NCBI GenBank assembly: GCA_947258435.1
Contig: CAMYID010000023.1
Span: forward strand, 124,001 to 188,000
Direction of reading: 5' to 3'
From: an uncultured Alphaproteobacteria bacterium
Lineage (GTDB): Bacteria > Pseudomonadota > Alphaproteobacteria > UBA11222
Length of the DNA stretch: 64,000 nt
The position numbers and the translations under genes are program-made. Under the pieces are notes generated by a model, which worked only from the letters and a program-made list of their open reading frames with translations, was not told the DNA's origin and ran no database searches. Shown here piece after piece: positions 37,304 through 48,015 of the stretch (position 1 is the first letter of the stretch; every line of letters begins with the position of its first letter).

Positions 37304-38797
37304 CTATAAATCGAATTTGCCGCGCAGCATCTCATTCACGATCTGCGGATTGGCCTTGCCCTGGGTCGCTTTCATCACCTGCCCCACAAACCAGCCCAGC
37401 AACTTGTCCTTGCCGGCTTTGACCTCTTCCACCTTGTCAGGGTTTTCCGCCATCACCCGATCAATCGCGGCTTCGATTGCCCCGGTATCGGTGACCTGCT
37501 TCAGCCCGCGATCCTCGACGATTTTTTGCGGATCGTCGCCTGTTTCAAACATGATCTCGAAGACATCTTTTGCCAGCCGGCTCGACAGTGTCTTGTCAGC
37601 CAGCAGATCAAGCAGGCTGCCAAGCTGTTCCGCGCTGACCGGTGACTCTGCGATCGTTTTGCCGATTTCGTTCAACGCACCGAACAGATTGGTGATGACC
37701 CAGTTCGCAGCGATTTTCGGGTCACGACCGCGCGCCACGGCTTCATAGAAATCGGCGGTCTCCCGCTCGGCCACAAGCACGCTTGCATCATAGGGCGACA
37801 GGCCGAACGCATCGATAAAGCGCGCCTTCTTCTCATCAGGCAGTTCCGGCAAGCCACGCGCAATATCATCGACCCATGGCTGAGTCAGTTCGAGCGGCAA
37901 CAAGTCAGGATCAGGGAAATAGCGGTAGTCATGCGATTCCTCTTTCGACCGCATCGCCCGCGTCTCACCCTTGCCCGGATCGTAAAGACGGGTTTCCTGA
38001 TGTATTTCGCCGCCATCTTCCAGAATGTCGATCTGGCGGCGCGCTTCATAATCGATTGCCTGACGGATGAAACGCATGGAATTGACATTCTTGATTTCGC
38101 AACGCGTGCCAAGCGACGTACCGGGCTTGCGCACAGACACATTGATATCCGCCCGCATCGACCCTTCCTGCATATTGCCGTCGCAAGTGCCAAGATAACG
38201 CAGGATTGTACGCAGCTTCTCAAGATAAAGCGTTGCTTCCTCCGCCGACCGGATATCGGGCTGTGACACAATCTCCATCAGCGCGACGCCAGAGCGGTTA
38301 AGATCCACATAGGACATGGACGGGTGCTGATCATGCAGGCTCTTGCCCGCGTCCTGTTCAAGATGCAGCCGTTCGATCCGCACTACGCGCGTTCCCCCAT
38401 CAGGCAGGTCCACGCGCACTTCACCACGTCCCACAATCGGATATTTGAACTGCGAGATCTGATAGCCCTGCGGCAAATCCGGGTAGAAATAGTTCTTGCG
38501 ATCAAACACCGAATAGAGATTGATCTCCGCCTTCAGTCCAAGTCCGGTCCGCACGGCCTGCTCAACGCAGAAATTATTGATCACTGGCAACATTCCAGGC
38601 ATCGCGGCATCAACCAGGCTGACATGATCATTCGGTTCGCCGCCGAAATCGGTCGGGGCACCCGAAAACAGTTTCGCGCGGGAGGCGATCTGCGCATGCA
38701 CCTCCATCCCGATAATTATCTCCCAGTCGCCGGTTGCGCCCGCAATCAGTTCACCGCCCGCATCATGTTTGGCGTCGTAAATTTCCTCAATCGACAT
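37304..38797 (-). CDS. gatB: Aspartyl/glutamyl-tRNA amidotransferase subunit B
   Basis: A 497-residue subunit that phosphorylates misacylated Glu-tRNA(Gln) or Asp-tRNA(Asn) and presents it to GatA. Catalytic cradle with [18 protein letters not shown] (about 30-47), [15 protein letters not shown], and the C-terminal YqeY-like tail ending [26 protein letters not shown] (about 470-497). It begins three bases after gatA. Confidence 0.97.
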   Translation of the reverse strand: MSIEEIYDAKHDAGGELIAGATGDWEIIIGMEVHAQIASRAKLFSGAPTDFGGEPNDHVSLVDAAMPGMLPVINNFCVEQAVRTGLGLKAEINLYSVFDRKNYFYPDLPQGYQISQFKYPIVGRGEVRVDLPDGGTRVVRIERLHLEQDAGKSLHDQHPSMSYVDLNRSGVALMEIVSQPDIRSAEEATLYLEKLRTILRYLGTCDGNMQEGSMRADINVSVRKPGTSLGTRCEIKNVNSMRFIRQAIDYEARRQIDILEDGGEIHQETRLYDPGKGETRAMRSKEESHDYRYFPDPDLLPLELTQPWVDDIARGLPELPDEKKARFIDAFGLSPYDASVLVAERETADFYEAVARGRDPKIAANWVITNLFGALNEIGKTIAESPVSAEQLGSLLDLLADKTLSSRLAKDVFEIMFETGDDPQKIVEDRGLKQVTDTGAIEAAIDRVMAENPDKVEEVKAGKDKLLGWFVGQVMKATQGKANPQIVNEMLRGKFDL

Positions 38798-38800
38798 GGC

Positions 38801-40279
38801 TTAGTCCTTCCACCAGGTCTGCGGCCGCGCCGCAAATCCCGCCGCCTGCTCCAACACACCGGCTGCCCGGAATAAGGTTTCCTCATCAAAGGCGCGTCCG
38901 ATCAGTTGCAAGCCAAGCGGCAGTCCCGATTCCGACAGCCCCGCCGGGACTGAAATGCCCGGCAGGCCGGCAAGGTTCGCAGGCACGGTGAAGACGTCAT
39001 TGAGATACATGGAAATCGGATCATCCGTCCGCGCGCCAATCGCAAATGCAGGGCCCGGCGTCGTTGGGGTAAGGATGACGTCAACCTTGTCATAAGCCGC
39101 ACGGAAATCTTCCGCAATCAGCGTCCGCACGCGCTGCGCCCGCAGATAGTAAGCATCGTAATAGCCCGCCGACAAAACATAGGTGCCGATCAGAATGCGC
39201 CGCTTCACCTCCGCGCCAAAACCTTCGGCACGGGTGTTTTCATACATTTCGATCAGATCCTTGCCCGGCATGCGCAAGCCATATTTCACCCCGTCATAGC
39301 GGGCGAGATTGGAGGACGCCTCCGCCGGCGCAACTATATAATATGCAGGCAGCGCATATTTGGTATGCGGCAGGTTGATATCGATAAGTTCTGCCCCCCC
39401 GTCGCGCAACCATTGTTGTCCCGCCTGCCACAGCTTCTCGATTTCGGGCGGCATGCCGTCAACCCTATATTCCGCCGGAATGCCAACCCGAAGCCCGCGA
39501 ATATCGCCGGTCAGGGCCGCTGAATAATCGGGCACCGGGCGATCGACGCTTGTCGAATCCATCGTGTCATGACCAGCCATGGCCTGCAGCAGGATCGCCG
39601 CGTCGCGCACGCTCCGCGTCATCGGCCCCGCCTGATCGAGCGAAGAGGCAAAGGCCACAATCCCCCAACGTGAGCATCGCCCATAGGTGGGCTTCATCCC
39701 CACGGTACCGGTCAGGGCACCGGGCTGCCGGATCGACCCGCCTGTATCGGTACCGGTTGCGGCAAGGCACAAACGCGCGGCAACCGCCGCCGCCGACCCG
39801 CCCGAAGATCCGCCCGGCACAAGCGGCGCGTCATCATCTTTCCGCCGCCAGGGATTGACGACACCGCCGTAATAACTCGTCTCATTGGATGAACCCATTG
39901 CGAATTCATCGAGATTGAGCTTACCGAGCAGCACTGCCCCCGCGCCCCACAAATTGGCGCTGACCGTCGATTCATATGCCGGAGTAAACCCGTCCAGAAT
40001 ATGACTTGCCGCCGTGGTCAGCACATCTTTCGTGCAGAACAGATCCTTGATTCCAAGGGGAATACCCTCCAGCATGCCTGCCGTGCCGTCAGCCAACCGC
40101 CCGTCAGACGCACGCGCCATCTCAACTGCGCGCTCAGGCACCTGCGTAATGAAGCAATTCAGCGCCTCGCCACGCGCCATTTCCGCAAGGTAGGCTTCGG
40201 TCAGTTCGACCGCGGAGAATTCCTTTGCCCGCAACCCGTCCCGCGCGGCGGCGAGATCCAGTTCAATCAGATCGCTCAC
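38801..40279 (-). CDS. gatA: Aspartyl/glutamyl-tRNA amidotransferase subunit A
   Basis: A 492-residue amidase-signature protein that makes ammonia from glutamine. The Ser-Ser-Lys triad: Lys in [10 protein letters not shown] (about 76), cis-Ser in [12 protein letters not shown] (about 155-166), and nucleophile Ser in [11 protein letters not shown] (about 174-184). It starts five bases after gatC and ends three bases before gatB. Confidence 0.97.
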   Translation of the reverse strand: MSDLIELDLAAARDGLRAKEFSAVELTEAYLAEMARGEALNCFITQVPERAVEMARASDGRLADGTAGMLEGIPLGIKDLFCTKDVLTTAASHILDGFTPAYESTVSANLWGAGAVLLGKLNLDEFAMGSSNETSYYGGVVNPWRRKDDDAPLVPGGSSGGSAAAVAARLCLAATGTDTGGSIRQPGALTGTVGMKPTYGRCSRWGIVAFASSLDQAGPMTRSVRDAAILLQAMAGHDTMDSTSVDRPVPDYSAALTGDIRGLRVGIPAEYRVDGMPPEIEKLWQAGQQWLRDGGAELIDINLPHTKYALPAYYIVAPAEASSNLARYDGVKYGLRMPGKDLIEMYENTRAEGFGAEVKRRILIGTYVLSAGYYDAYYLRAQRVRTLIAEDFRAAYDKVDVILTPTTPGPAFAIGARTDDPISMYLNDVFTVPANLAGLPGISVPAGLSESGLPLGLQLIGRAFDEETLFRAAGVLEQAAGFAARPQTWWKD

Positions 40280-40284
40280 CGCCC

Positions 40285-40572
40285 CTACTCCACCACTTTC
40301 GGCACAACGAAAAAGCCAAGCTCGGTTTCGGGCGCGTTTTTCAGTATATCATCGGGAATATGACCGGCCGTCACCGCATCATCGCGTTGCTTCAGCGTGG
40401 TTTGCACCGCGCTCGTCATCGGCGCAACCTGGGCGATATCAACCTCATTGAGCTGCTCCACCCAGCCGAGTATGGCATTAAGCTCGCCTGCCAGGGGCGG
40501 CAGTTCCTCATCCTTCACCGCAATGCGCGCAAGCCGGGCAATACGCCGGACCGTTTCGTTATCGACCGTCAT
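40285..40572 (-). CDS. gatC: Aspartyl/glutamyl-tRNA amidotransferase subunit C
   Basis: A 95-residue linker subunit that wraps around GatA and GatB. It has the family start [17 protein letters not shown] and [15 protein letters not shown], ending [20 protein letters not shown]...FFVVPKVVE. First gene of gatCAB; gene order is the common alphaproteobacterial one. The coxM gene ends 140 bases upstream on the same strand. Confidence 0.96.
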   Translation of the reverse strand: MTVDNETVRRIARLARIAVKDEELPPLAGELNAILGWVEQLNEVDIAQVAPMTSAVQTTLKQRDDAVTAGHIPDDILKNAPETELGFFVVPKVVE

Positions 40573-40712
40573 CTGGACCTTAATTCATGCGTTTTCCGAT
40601 AGGGGAAAGATGCGGGCAACCGCTTCCTTCCGATGCGGGCGGAACCTATCACCGCGGGCGCTGTCCGGGCAAGCTGCAGTACGCAGACCTGCCCCTGACT
40701 TCACCCCCCTGT

Positions 40713-41507
40713 TCAAAGCGCGGACTGCACTGCCCGCTTTGCCATAACCGTTACAAGATTGGCCCTGTATTCAGCCGAACCGTGCAAATCCTCAAGCAAC
40801 CCGTCCGATGGCACGGAAATATCCGCGATCGCCTGCGCTGAAAAGTCCGATGCAAGTGCAGTTTCCATTGCCGGCACCCGGAATACGCCGGGCCCCGCAC
40901 CGGTCACCGCCACACGAACCGCATTGCCCGTCTGCGCGACAAACACGCCAACCATCGCATAACGCGATGCGGGGTTCGGAAATTTCGCATAGCCCGCTTT
41001 TCGGGGCACAGGAAAGGCCACGCCAGTAATAATTTCATCCTCTTCAAGCGCTGTTTCGAACATGCCGAGGAAAAATTCATCCGCGCCAATCTCGCGCCTG
41101 TCGGTGCTAATCGTCGCAGCAAGCGCCAGACAGCCCGCCGGATAATCCGCTGACGGATCATTATTCGCGATCGAACCACCGAGTGTTCCGCGATGGCGCA
41201 CAAGCGGATCGCCAATCCCGCCTGCAAGCGCGGCAAGCGCGGGGATCGCCTGCCGGACCTCATCGGAGGCCGCAACCGCTGCATGCCGCACCATGGCCCC
41301 GATGCGAAGCGTATCGCCCGCGCCGGTGATCCCGTCAAGACCTGTAACCTTGCGCAAATCGATCAGATCGGACGGCGCGGCGAGCCGCTGCTTCATGGTG
41401 GGTAGCAGGGTTTGCCCGCCCGCCAGTAATTTGGGATCGTCCCGCCCCGACAGAAGCGCCCGTGCATCGTCAATCGTCTGCGGCGTGTGGTAATCGAATT
41501 CATACAT
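40713..41507 (-). CDS. coxM: Molybdenum hydroxylase FAD subunit (CoxM-like)
   Basis: A 264-residue FAD subunit of the xanthine-oxidase family. FAD motifs KLLAGGQTLLPTMK (about 26-39) and TLGGSIANNDPSADYPAG (about 108-125). It passes electrons from the iron-sulfur subunit to an acceptor such as quinone. Last gene of the operon. The coxM name is by homology; CO oxidation is not implied. Confidence 0.9.
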   Translation of the reverse strand: MYEFDYHTPQTIDDARALLSGRDDPKLLAGGQTLLPTMKQRLAAPSDLIDLRKVTGLDGITGAGDTLRIGAMVRHAAVAASDEVRQAIPALAALAGGIGDPLVRHRGTLGGSIANNDPSADYPAGCLALAATISTDRREIGADEFFLGMFETALEEDEIITGVAFPVPRKAGYAKFPNPASRYAMVGVFVAQTGNAVRVAVTGAGPGVFRVPAMETALASDFSAQAIADISVPSDGLLEDLHGSAEYRANLVTVMAKRAVQSAL

Positions 41508-41533
41508 GGACAGCTTCCTTCCCTGTCACCTGC

Positions 41534-43903
41534 CTAGCTATTGATGGCGCGCCAGACACGCTCGGGCGTGACCGGCATGGCAATATCGCGAATGCCGAGC
41601 GCATCGGTCACCGCATTGACAATCGCCGCAGGCGCACCGATGGCTCCCGCCTCCCCACACCCTTTGATGCCCAGCGGATTGGTTGTGCAGGGCGTCTCCG
41701 TCATGCCAACGACGAACTCCGGCAGATCGTCGGCGCGCGGCATGCAGTAATCCATGAAGGAACCACTCAAAAGCTGACCGCTTTCCGGATCATAAGCGCA
41801 ATTTTCAAGCATTGCCTGGCCAATACCCTGGGCCACGCCGCCATGCACCTGCCCCGCCACAATCATCGGATTGATAATTGTGCCAAAATCATCGACGGCG
41901 ACAAAATTCTCAATATGAGTGACACCGGTTTCCGGGTCGATTTCGACCTCGGCAATATGACAGCCCGCAGGAAAGGTAAAATTCACCGGGTCATAAAATG
42001 CGCTTTCCTTCAGGCCCGGCTCAATCTCGTTTGTCGGGAAGCCGTGCCCGGTATAAGCCTGCAGCGCAAGATCTGCGAAAGGCACCGCCCGGTCGGTACC
42101 CGCAACCTGAAAACTGCCGCCATCGAAGGTGATATCCTCTTCCCCAGCCTCAAGCAGATGCGCAGCGATCCTGCGCCCCTTGGCAATGACCTTGTCGAGG
42201 GCAAGCTGTATCGCCGACATCCCGACAGCACCAGAGCGCGAACCATAGGTTCCCATGCCAAACTGCACCTTGTCGGTATCGCCATGCACGACTTCCACAT
42301 TTTCAATGGGAATACCAAGCTGGTCAGATACAAGCTGCGCAAAGGTCGTCTCATGCCCCTGCCCGTGGCTATGCGAACCGGTCAGGACTTCGACGCTGCC
42401 GGTGGGGTTGACCCTGACTTCCGCCGACTCCCAAAGTCCGACACCCGCACCGAGCGACCCGACCGCTTGCGAGGGCGCGATTCCGCAAGCTTCGATATAG
42501 GCTGAAAAGCCGATGCCACGCTTCCTGCCGCGTGCTTCTGAGGCTGCGCGGCGATCCGCAAAACCCGCATAATCGACCAGTCGGCACGCCTCATTGAGCG
42601 AGGCGTCGTAATCGCCGATATCGTAATTCATGATCACCGGCGTCTGATGCGGAAATTCACGGATGAAGTTGCGACGCCTGAATTCTACCGGATCCATGTC
42701 GAGTTCACGCGCCGCTGTTTCAACGATCCGCTCAACCAGATAAGTCGCTTCCGGCCGCCCCGCCCCGCGATACGCATCAACGGGCGCTGTATGGGTAAAG
42801 ACGCCATCCACTTCCACATAGATCGCGGGGATATCGTACTGCCCGGACAGCAATGTGCCATAGAGATAGGTTGGCACGGAGGATGCGAAAGTCGACAGAT
42901 AAGCCCCGAGATTGGCCCGGGTATGCACCCGCAGTCCAAGCATCCGTCCGTCCGCATCCAGCGCAAGCTCCGCATGGCTGACATGATCGCGCCCATGGGC
43001 ATCGGACAGGAAGGATTCGTTACGCTCGGCGGTCCATTTCACCGGGCGGCGCAATTTGGCAGCCGCCCACACACAGACCGTTTCCTCGGCATAGATAAAG
43101 ATTTTCGAGCCAAAGCCACCGCCAACATCCGGTGCAATCACCCGCAACTTGTGCTCGGGCGCAACCCCGACGAAAGCGGACAGGACAAGTCGCGCCACAT
43201 GCGGATTCTGACTTGTCGTATAAAGCGTATAATCGCCGGTGCCCCGATCATAGTCGCCGATTGCCGCGCGCGGTTCCATGGCATTGGGGATCAGCCGGTT
43301 ATTGGCAAACGTCAGGGTGACACGCCGGGCGGCACGGTCAAATGCAGCCTCTGTTGCTGCCTTGTCGCCAAGCTCCCACGCAAAGCAGAGATTGCCCGGC
43401 ACCTCGTCATGCAGCTGAGGCGCATTTTCAGCCAGCGCGGCCTCAACGCCGACGACCGCATCATACTCCTCATAGTCAACGTCAATGAGCTCAGCCCCGG
43501 CCTTCGCCTCGGCCAGGCTTTCGGCAATCACGACAGCAACATGATCGCCGACATAGCGTACCCGGTCGAGCGCCAGGACCGGATGCGCGCCCGTACGCAT
43601 CTCGCTACCGTCTTTTGAGTGGATCATCCAGCCGCAGATCAATCCGCCAAGCCCGTCTGCCGCCACATCCTTTCCGGTAAAAACAGCGACAACGCCCGGG
43701 CTTGCCTCCGCTGCTGCAATATCGATCGCGGCAATCTGCGCATGCGCATAAGGCGAGCGCAGAAAATAAGCATAACTTTGCCCAGGCAACGTGATGTCAT
43801 CGGTATACCGTCCCGCCCCTGTGATGAAACGAAAATCTTCCTTCCTGCGCACGGCGGCGCCGATCCCGCTCTGTGCGCCGTTTCCGCCCTTATCCGCCGG
43901 CAT
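41534..43903 (-). CDS. coxL: Molybdenum hydroxylase large subunit, form II CoxL-like
   Basis: A 789-residue molybdopterin-cytosine-dinucleotide subunit. The active-site loop reads A-Y-R-G-A-G-R, the form II signature, not the A-Y-x-C-S-F-R of true aerobic CO dehydrogenase. The catalytic Glu is in [14 protein letters not shown] near the C-terminus. It probably hydroxylates an aldehyde, a heterocycle or an aromatic acid. I prefer the second of two adjacent ATGs (43903), five bases from AGGAGG. Confidence 0.9.
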   Translation of the reverse strand: MPADKGGNGAQSGIGAAVRRKEDFRFITGAGRYTDDITLPGQSYAYFLRSPYAHAQIAAIDIAAAEASPGVVAVFTGKDVAADGLGGLICGWMIHSKDGSEMRTGAHPVLALDRVRYVGDHVAVVIAESLAEAKAGAELIDVDYEEYDAVVGVEAALAENAPQLHDEVPGNLCFAWELGDKAATEAAFDRAARRVTLTFANNRLIPNAMEPRAAIGDYDRGTGDYTLYTTSQNPHVARLVLSAFVGVAPEHKLRVIAPDVGGGFGSKIFIYAEETVCVWAAAKLRRPVKWTAERNESFLSDAHGRDHVSHAELALDADGRMLGLRVHTRANLGAYLSTFASSVPTYLYGTLLSGQYDIPAIYVEVDGVFTHTAPVDAYRGAGRPEATYLVERIVETAARELDMDPVEFRRRNFIREFPHQTPVIMNYDIGDYDASLNEACRLVDYAGFADRRAASEARGRKRGIGFSAYIEACGIAPSQAVGSLGAGVGLWESAEVRVNPTGSVEVLTGSHSHGQGHETTFAQLVSDQLGIPIENVEVVHGDTDKVQFGMGTYGSRSGAVGMSAIQLALDKVIAKGRRIAAHLLEAGEEDITFDGGSFQVAGTDRAVPFADLALQAYTGHGFPTNEIEPGLKESAFYDPVNFTFPAGCHIAEVEIDPETGVTHIENFVAVDDFGTIINPMIVAGQVHGGVAQGIGQAMLENCAYDPESGQLLSGSFMDYCMPRADDLPEFVVGMTETPCTTNPLGIKGCGEAGAIGAPAAIVNAVTDALGIRDIAMPVTPERVWRAINS

Positions 43904-43912
43904 CATCGCCTC

Positions 43913-44374
43913 CTACATCGCTTCGGAGGCGGCTTTGATCGCCTTCACGATATTATGGTAGCCAGTACAACGGCAGAAATTGCCTTCCAGTTCGGCGCGG
44001 ATTGTCGGTTCGTCAGGTTCTGGAATACGGCGCAGCATATCGACCGCAGTCATGATCATGCCCGGCGTACAGAAGCCACATTGCAATCCGTGATGCTCCT
44101 TGAAGGCCGCCTGAATCGGATGTAGCTCCCGGCCCTTTGCCAGCCCCTCGATAGTGGTGACTTCAGCCCCGTCAGCTTGCACCGCAAGCAGGGTGCAGGA
44201 CTTCACCGCAACACCGTCAACATGCACGACGCAAGCGCCGCACTGGCTTGTATCGCAGCCCACATGGGTCCCGGTCAGGCCAAGCTGTTCGCGCAGGAAG
44301 CTGACGAGCAGCGTGCGGGTTTCAGCTTCCGCCGATCGCTGCTTGCCGTTTACGGTCATTGTCACAGTCGGCAT
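43913..44374 (-). CDS. coxS: Molybdenum hydroxylase 2Fe-2S subunit (CoxS-like)
   Basis: A 153-residue protein with two iron-sulfur sites. The plant-type site uses C-x4-C-x2-C...C ([21 protein letters not shown], about 40-60; shown here as CDTSQCGAC and KSC), and the second uses CGFC and CRCTGYHNI (about 98-140). It relays electrons from the Mo site to FAD. It ends nine bases before coxL. Confidence 0.95.
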   Translation of the reverse strand: MPTVTMTVNGKQRSAEAETRTLLVSFLREQLGLTGTHVGCDTSQCGACVVHVDGVAVKSCTLLAVQADGAEVTTIEGLAKGRELHPIQAAFKEHHGLQCGFCTPGMIMTAVDMLRRIPEPDEPTIRAELEGNFCRCTGYHNIVKAIKAASEAM

Positions 44375-44440
44375 TGTGTCAACCTCCCCCTGGTTTGCGG
44401 TGCTTACTCCGCGAGCTGCTCTTTTGCGTTAACGTCGTTA

Positions 44441-45079
44441 TTACCTTGCAAAAACAAACACGAGAATTGCCATCAAACCGATCAGCCCGGCAATCCAGAC
44501 CACCGGCGGCAGCCCGGCCTGTTCTTCATCTGCGTCAGGCACATTCGCGTCAGATGCAGCGATATCGGATTCAGCCATAGTCGCGGCGGGCGTCTCATGA
44601 TCCGTCTCAGTCGCTGCGCCGGATGGTTCCTGCCCGGGCGCACCGCCAAGCCGGGCCGCAAAATTACCGAAAAATTCATCTGACAGTTTTTTCGCCGTGC
44701 CGTCGATCAGCCGCTGACCCAGCTGCGCCAACTTGCCGCCCACCTGCGCATCGACATCGTAGCGCAAAAGCGTGCCCTCAGGAACATCGGACAGCGCAAC
44801 CCGCGCGCTGCCCTTGGCAAAACCGGCAGCACCCCCCTTTCCCTGCCCGCTCAGGACATAGCTGTTGGGTGCATCAACTTCCGAAAGGGTGACATTGCCC
44901 CTGAAGGTCGCCTTGACCGGCCCGATTTTCGCGGTCACCGCGCCCGTCATCTCGGTCGCGTTCACCTGATCCAGCGCCTCGCAGCCGGGAATGCATTGAC
45001 GCAGGACATCCGGATCATTGAGCGCCGACCAGACGGCCTCGCGCGGCGCGGCAATCTGGTACTCACCGGACATTTTCAT
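44441..45079 (-). CDS. coxG: CoxG-like membrane-anchored SRPBCC protein
   Basis: A 212-residue protein. The N-terminal START-like/SRPBCC domain (about 1-145) has the CoxG signature MSGEYQIAAPREAVWSALND and QCIPGCEAL. A low-complexity linker follows (150-185) and one C-terminal membrane helix (about 190-211, GLPPVVWIAGLIGLMAILVFVFA). In Oligotropha CoxG anchors CO dehydrogenase to the membrane, so the same job for this hydroxylase is likely. Confidence 0.88.
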   Translation of the reverse strand: MKMSGEYQIAAPREAVWSALNDPDVLRQCIPGCEALDQVNATEMTGAVTAKIGPVKATFRGNVTLSEVDAPNSYVLSGQGKGGAAGFAKGSARVALSDVPEGTLLRYDVDAQVGGKLAQLGQRLIDGTAKKLSDEFFGNFAARLGGAPGQEPSGAATETDHETPAATMAESDIAASDANVPDADEEQAGLPPVVWIAGLIGLMAILVFVFAR

Positions 45080-45126
45080 CGACTAGTCCTCCCGTCGGCG
45101 CGATACGGCAGACCGCAGCGCAACCG

Positions 45127-45969
45127 TCACGGCAAGCCCGCGCCGGGCACCTTGACGGCTACCGCCTCGATACGGCCTGTACGGCTTTGCTTGCTTGATT
45201 CAGGGTCGGAATCCTGGGCGGTGCAGATGAACAGGGTTTTCCGATCCGGCCCGCCAAGCGCGCAGGCAAAGGCCTGATTTTCGACCTCAACCCGGTCGGT
45301 GATCTCACCTCCCTCGACAACCCGAAGACAGGCGCCGCTGATCGGCGAGGCGACCCAGATCCCCATCTCCGCATCCAGCGCAATGCCGTCCGGCAACGCC
45401 CCTTCCATCTGCGCCCAGACCCGCCGATTGCTCAACGAGCCATCATCTGCAATATCGAAGGCGGTCAGACAGGCACCCATCGATTCCCCGACGATCAGTG
45501 TCTTGCCATCGGGGGTGATCACGGTTCCATTGGGGAACTGCATCTGTTCGGCCACGATACGCGCCTTGCCATCCGGTTCCACGAGGATCAGCTCTGCCGG
45601 TTTCCGGTCCGCGCCGGTAAACAGGTCATAGCCGAAATTACCGACATAGGCGCGGCCCTTCCTATCCACCACCATGTCATTGCAATGGAAGCTTGCAAGC
45701 TCGGACAGATCCGCATGGACACTTAGTCCGTCCGGGTCCATACGCAGGATCTTACGGTCCCGCATCGATACGATCAGCAGCCGCCCGTCGGGCAGCCAAC
45801 CAAGCCCGGACGGCGAATTCTCAACCTCGGCAATAACCTCTGATTTTCCATCAAGCCCCAGCGCATAGACCTTTGGCCCATGCATGTCCGAAAACCACAG
45901 CCGGCCCTCATGCCAGCGCGGCCCCTCATTGAAGCAAAGCCCGTCCATCAGGATGTTTGTTTCTGTCAT
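45127..45969 (-). CDS. SMP-30/gluconolactonase-family protein
   Basis: A 280-residue six-bladed beta-propeller lactonase. Metal ligand Glu in LCFNEGPRWHEGRLWFSD (about 11-28), and Asn/Asp in HCNDMVVD and PDGIALDAEMGIWVA. It may open a lactone formed by or related to the product of the molybdenum hydroxylase encoded downstream. It is 47 bases upstream of coxG on the same strand and 68 bases after the antiporter operon. Confidence 0.85.
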   Translation of the reverse strand: MTETNILMDGLCFNEGPRWHEGRLWFSDMHGPKVYALGLDGKSEVIAEVENSPSGLGWLPDGRLLIVSMRDRKILRMDPDGLSVHADLSELASFHCNDMVVDRKGRAYVGNFGYDLFTGADRKPAELILVEPDGKARIVAEQMQFPNGTVITPDGKTLIVGESMGACLTAFDIADDGSLSNRRVWAQMEGALPDGIALDAEMGIWVASPISGACLRVVEGGEITDRVEVENQAFACALGGPDRKTLFICTAQDSDPESSKQSRTGRIEAVAVKVPGAGLP

Positions 45970-46037
45970 CGCTGTCCCCTGCCCATTGTTTGCGCATGTG
46001 CACTATTGTCGTTGATGTCAGGGTAACAGCAGATCGG

Positions 46038-47729
46038 TTACAGATAATAGAGGAAAAGGGTCACTCCCAGCAGAAGCGCCACCCACAGAACCGTCGAACC
46101 GGTCGGCCAGGTGCGCGCCAATACGCCCTGCGGACCATGATGGCGATAGACCGTATCGATCAGACGCGCCACACGCCGCCGCCGGACATCAACCGCGGAA
46201 TGGAATATGCGCCGCACAATACTGTCCATCCGAACGATAATACCGGGAAACAGCCGGCGATAAACCCAGTCACTGTCCAGATTGACCGAGCGCAGTTCCG
46301 ATGGATAAAGCCCGCTACGCATCAAAAGCGTAAAGGCCAGCGTAGCAAAAGCCAGCAATTGCAGCTGCGTCAGTACATGGCCTGTCGTATAGGGCGCGTA
46401 ATCGACCTGATAGGGCAGCATGTCATACAACAGCTGCGGATAAACACCGATACCGATACACAGCGCCGCAGTCAGCCCCATTGCAAGCAGCATATTCCAC
46501 GGCGCTTCCTTGCACCGGATGCCGCTGTCACGACCGAAAAACGTGAAATAGGGAACTTTGAAGCCCGAATTATGGAATACCCCGACAGAAGCGAAGATCA
46601 GCACAAGCCAGACGACCCAATAGCCTTCCGCCGCCGCCGCTTTGAGAATAAGCGCTTTTGAAATAAAGCCGATAAACAATGGGAACGCCGAAATCGAGGC
46701 CGCGCCGACAAGGCAGAAAACCATAGTCCAGGGCATGAATTTGTAAAGCCCGCCTAACTCGGATGCTTTCACTGTACCCGCGCGCAGCAGCACCGCCCCC
46801 ATACTCATGAACAGCAGCGCCTTGTAGAGAACACTGCTGAATGCATGGGCCGCAGTACCATTGATCGCCATCTCCGTGCCGATTCCGATGCCCACGACCA
46901 TGAAGCCAAGCTGGTTGTTCAGATTGTAAGTCAGAACGCGCCGGAGATCATTCTCGATCACCGCGTAAAAGATCGGGAATGCGGCCATCACCGCTCCGAT
47001 GGGGATCAGAATTTCCTCCCCCGGAAAACCGCGCGCGAGCGCATAGACCGCCAGTTTCGTCGTAAAGGCGCTGAGCGCCACCGTGCCTGTGACCGTGGCC
47101 TGGGGATAAGCGTCGTGCAACCAGTTATGCAGCAGCGGGAAGGCGCATTTGATGCCAAAAGCGATAAAGATCAGCCAGGTCGCCAGACTATCAAGCGACA
47201 TCTTCGTAAATTCGACCGATCCCGTCTCCCGGGCATAGAAAATCATCCCGGCCAGTAATATCAGTCCCGAGCCGACCTGGATAAGAAGATAGCGCATGCC
47301 GGCGCGATATGCGCTTTCGGTCCGCCGCGCCCAGATCAGAAAGACAGACGCGATCGCGGTCAGTTCCCAGTAAAGGAACAGCGTAATCATATCCCCCGCG
47401 AACACCGCACCGATCGCAGCCCCAGCGTAAATCAATGCTGCGACATGTTGCATTGTGTCGCGCACATGTAGCGCATAGACGATCACAAGGAAGGTCGCGA
47501 TATGGAAAATCGTCCCGAAGATGATGCTCAGCGCATCGACCCGCAAGGTGGTGATAGTGTAGCCGATGACCTGAAAAACACCGTGATCGACCTGTTCGAG
47601 ACTGAACAGCTGTATCAGCCCGAGCACCGGCAGCGACAGCATATAGATCTTGCGCGCGCCCGATTGCAGGAAGGGCACAAGCAGTGCCCCCAATATCAGG
47701 ATCAGTGCGGGGGACAGGCCCTCAATCAT
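46038..47729 (-). CDS. Antiporter/complex I-like NuoL-family membrane subunit
   Basis: A 563-residue membrane protein with about 14 hydrophobic helices and the proton-transporter core: Glu in LFLYWELTAIASVFLIW (about 100-116), Lys in GIKCAFPLLHNWLHDAYPQA (about 198-217), and FVSSVLYKALLFMSMGA-type helices. It is the last gene of the Mrp-type operon. The ATG at 47729 overlaps the previous stop by eight bases and has GAGG six bases upstream. It may replace the NuoL-like N-terminal part of MrpA. Confidence 0.87.
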   Translation of the reverse strand: MIEGLSPALILILGALLVPFLQSGARKIYMLSLPVLGLIQLFSLEQVDHGVFQVIGYTITTLRVDALSIIFGTIFHIATFLVIVYALHVRDTMQHVAALIYAGAAIGAVFAGDMITLFLYWELTAIASVFLIWARRTESAYRAGMRYLLIQVGSGLILLAGMIFYARETGSVEFTKMSLDSLATWLIFIAFGIKCAFPLLHNWLHDAYPQATVTGTVALSAFTTKLAVYALARGFPGEEILIPIGAVMAAFPIFYAVIENDLRRVLTYNLNNQLGFMVVGIGIGTEMAINGTAAHAFSSVLYKALLFMSMGAVLLRAGTVKASELGGLYKFMPWTMVFCLVGAASISAFPLFIGFISKALILKAAAAEGYWVVWLVLIFASVGVFHNSGFKVPYFTFFGRDSGIRCKEAPWNMLLAMGLTAALCIGIGVYPQLLYDMLPYQVDYAPYTTGHVLTQLQLLAFATLAFTLLMRSGLYPSELRSVNLDSDWVYRRLFPGIIVRMDSIVRRIFHSAVDVRRRRVARLIDTVYRHHGPQGVLARTWPTGSTVLWVALLLGVTLFLYYL

Positions 47730-48006
47730 AATAATCCTCATCCCGCATCAGGACTTTGCGCATCGCCTTTGCCGCGAGCACAAACCCCGCACAAACCAGA
47801 AAACCATACCAGGCATAAAAGCCGGGCCAGGCCTCGAAACTCAGAATTGCATGCCGGTGGTAAATCAGATCAACCCCGGCCAGCAGCACGCAGACAGCAT
47901 AAAGCCCATAGACGATCCTGTTCACATTGCCCTGATAATCGAGCCAGCGCGGCTTTTCCCCGTTCGGGGGAACAGCAGGGCCGCGGGATTGCTCATGCGC
48001 ACTCAT
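47722..48006 (-). CDS. Small two-helix membrane protein in the antiporter operon
   Basis: A 94-residue protein with two membrane helices (about 29-48 and 62-80), HxH between them (DLIYHRHAILSFEAWPGFY), and the acidic end MRDEDYYD. I do not know a named function. Its tight placement between two antiporter subunits, nine bases after one and overlapping the next, suggests an accessory subunit of this complex. Confidence 0.75.
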   Translation of the reverse strand: MSAHEQSRGPAVPPNGEKPRWLDYQGNVNRIVYGLYAVCVLLAGVDLIYHRHAILSFEAWPGFYAWYGFLVCAGFVLAAKAMRKVLMRDEDYYD

Positions 48007-48015
48007 ATGCCGCTC

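Noticed and set aside
41534-43903. True aerobic CO dehydrogenase
   Set aside because: The active-site loop is AYRGAGR, not AYxCSFR.
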